DNA of 64,000 nucleotides, from the NCBI GenBank assembly GCA_948607205.1, contig CAPERS010000004.1, positions 33,094 to 97,093 of the forward strand, in the 5' to 3' direction. This DNA comes from an uncultured Eubacteriales bacterium (GTDB taxonomy: Bacteria; Bacillota; Clostridia; Christensenellales; UBA1242). A program made the position numbers and the translations under genes. Shown piece after piece: positions 63,495 through 64,000 of the stretch (position 1 is its first letter; the number at the start of each line of letters is the position of its first letter). The notes under the pieces are model-generated. The model ran no database searches. It was not told where the DNA came from and saw only the letters and a list, made by a program, of their open reading frames with translations.

Positions 63495-64000
63495 TTATTG
63501 AAGGTTATATTCATCATTGGAATTGTCTTGGGTGTTTTCAAAAATTGGAACTGTAATATCATTACTTATATCAACTTTAACCAAACTGTTCTTTAAACTT
63601 TCTGACATATGTTTTTCTGCCCATTTTGTTGGGGCTGTCATTACTGCAAATCGGCTTGGTTGTTCAGTTGGACTTTTGCCGATTTCAGCAGCGGCAACAT
63701 ATTCTACTGTGCAGATAATCATGACTTTAGACCGACTTTTTTCGCAATCCTCTTGATTTAACCAAATATATTTTATTCCATTATCTTCAACGATTGGAGC
63801 TTCGGTAGTGACATAAACATCAGTAGGGTTTGTCACATTGCCACGCTCGTTGCTCGTTAAAAAGACTAAAGAAGTCATACTTTCATAGTGCAAAGTTTTA
63901 AGTAGGTCAGATTTCTTGTCGTATATTGGCATACAAGCAGGTCTCATTCCTGCATCTGTTGAAATTCTTTCATATAATGTAAACGTGCCGTTGTCATGAA
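63495..64000 (-). CDS. Orphan protein, paralog of the gene at 8305 (5' end outside window)
   Basis: The frame stays open to the window edge, so at least 167 residues are visible and the ATG at 63945-63947 is internal. The visible start includes TLYERISTDAG, matching IYERIPS of the 8305-9060 protein; the middle YIWLNQEDCEKSRSKVMII matches LIWLNKKECEEKSTNLMLL; the ending SESLKNSLVKVDIS matches PESLKSQVVTVEFS. The central cysteine-rich part of the paralog is not present in the visible portion. Unknown function, probably a family of accessory proteins. Confidence 0.72.
   Translation of the reverse strand, partial: HDNGTFTLYERISTDAGMRPACMPIYDKKSDLLKTLHYESMTSLVFLTSNERGNVTNPTDVYVTTEAPIVEDNGIKYIWLNQEDCEKSRSKVMIICTVEYVAAAEIGKSPTEQPSRFAVMTAPTKWAEKHMSESLKNSLVKVDISNDITVPIFENTQDNSNDEYNLQ

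Overview
The window is 64 kb of AT-rich chromosome from an anaerobic, low-GC Gram-positive bacterium, most likely an uncultured gut member of the Clostridia. Supporting signs are Shine-Dalgarno sites of the AGGAGG type, a one-chain pyruvate:ferredoxin oxidoreductase, lipoprotein signal peptides, class II aldolase and homologs of the sporulation genes ywmB, spoIIQ and spoIIID. TGA, TAA and TAG are all used as stops. Almost all housekeeping genes lie on the + strand. Most genes that look accessory lie on the - strand.

Layout. (1) 1-7833: 3' part of mfd, a PrsA-like foldase lipoprotein, a multi-pass flippase-like protein, two small membrane proteins, and ywmB-like and spoIIQ-like genes. (2) 7948-13981: acpP, an orphan - strand gene, spoIIID, fba, a lipoprotein, hflX, two small cysteine proteins and a PRC-barrel protein. 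(3) 14188-27726: a chromosomal VirB4/PrgI-type ATPase followed by a 3552-residue lipoprotein adhesin, with a cluster of five short palindromes between them. (4) 27940-35630: rpoB and rpoC, each behind an unusual structured leader. (5) 35742-42954: an accessory block with a BspA-type leucine-rich-repeat operon whose promoter spacer holds a C8 tract, a radical SAM gene interrupted by TGA, a fused nucleotidase/nucleoside hydrolase, two metallo-beta-lactamase hydrolases, a NUDIX gene with a G9 tract, and an orphan. A tRNA-Glu(CTC) follows. (6) 43474-60957: patatin, ComEC-like hydrolase, degenerate shikimate-kinase homolog plus transketolase, an unknown gene, alpha/beta hydrolase, PFOR, truA, a short alaS, a DUF4097-type surface protein and an SbcD/SbcC-like (YhaO/YhaN) pair. 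(7) 61079-64000: a nucleotidyltransferase and three unknown genes, the last a paralog of the orphan at 8305-9060.

Two cross-cutting signals stand out. At least six genes have a good promoter whose -10 box ends exactly 6 nt before the ATG, with no Shine-Dalgarno site, so their mRNAs should be leaderless. A family of 13-bp palindromes of the form GTGC(N5)GCAC recurs after stop codons and forms a composite repeat upstream of the giant adhesin. The best candidates for an undescribed system are the orphan VirB4 ATPase with its giant lipoprotein, and the nucleotide-processing cluster at 38872-42288. No database search was possible; family names rest on motifs read from the translations.
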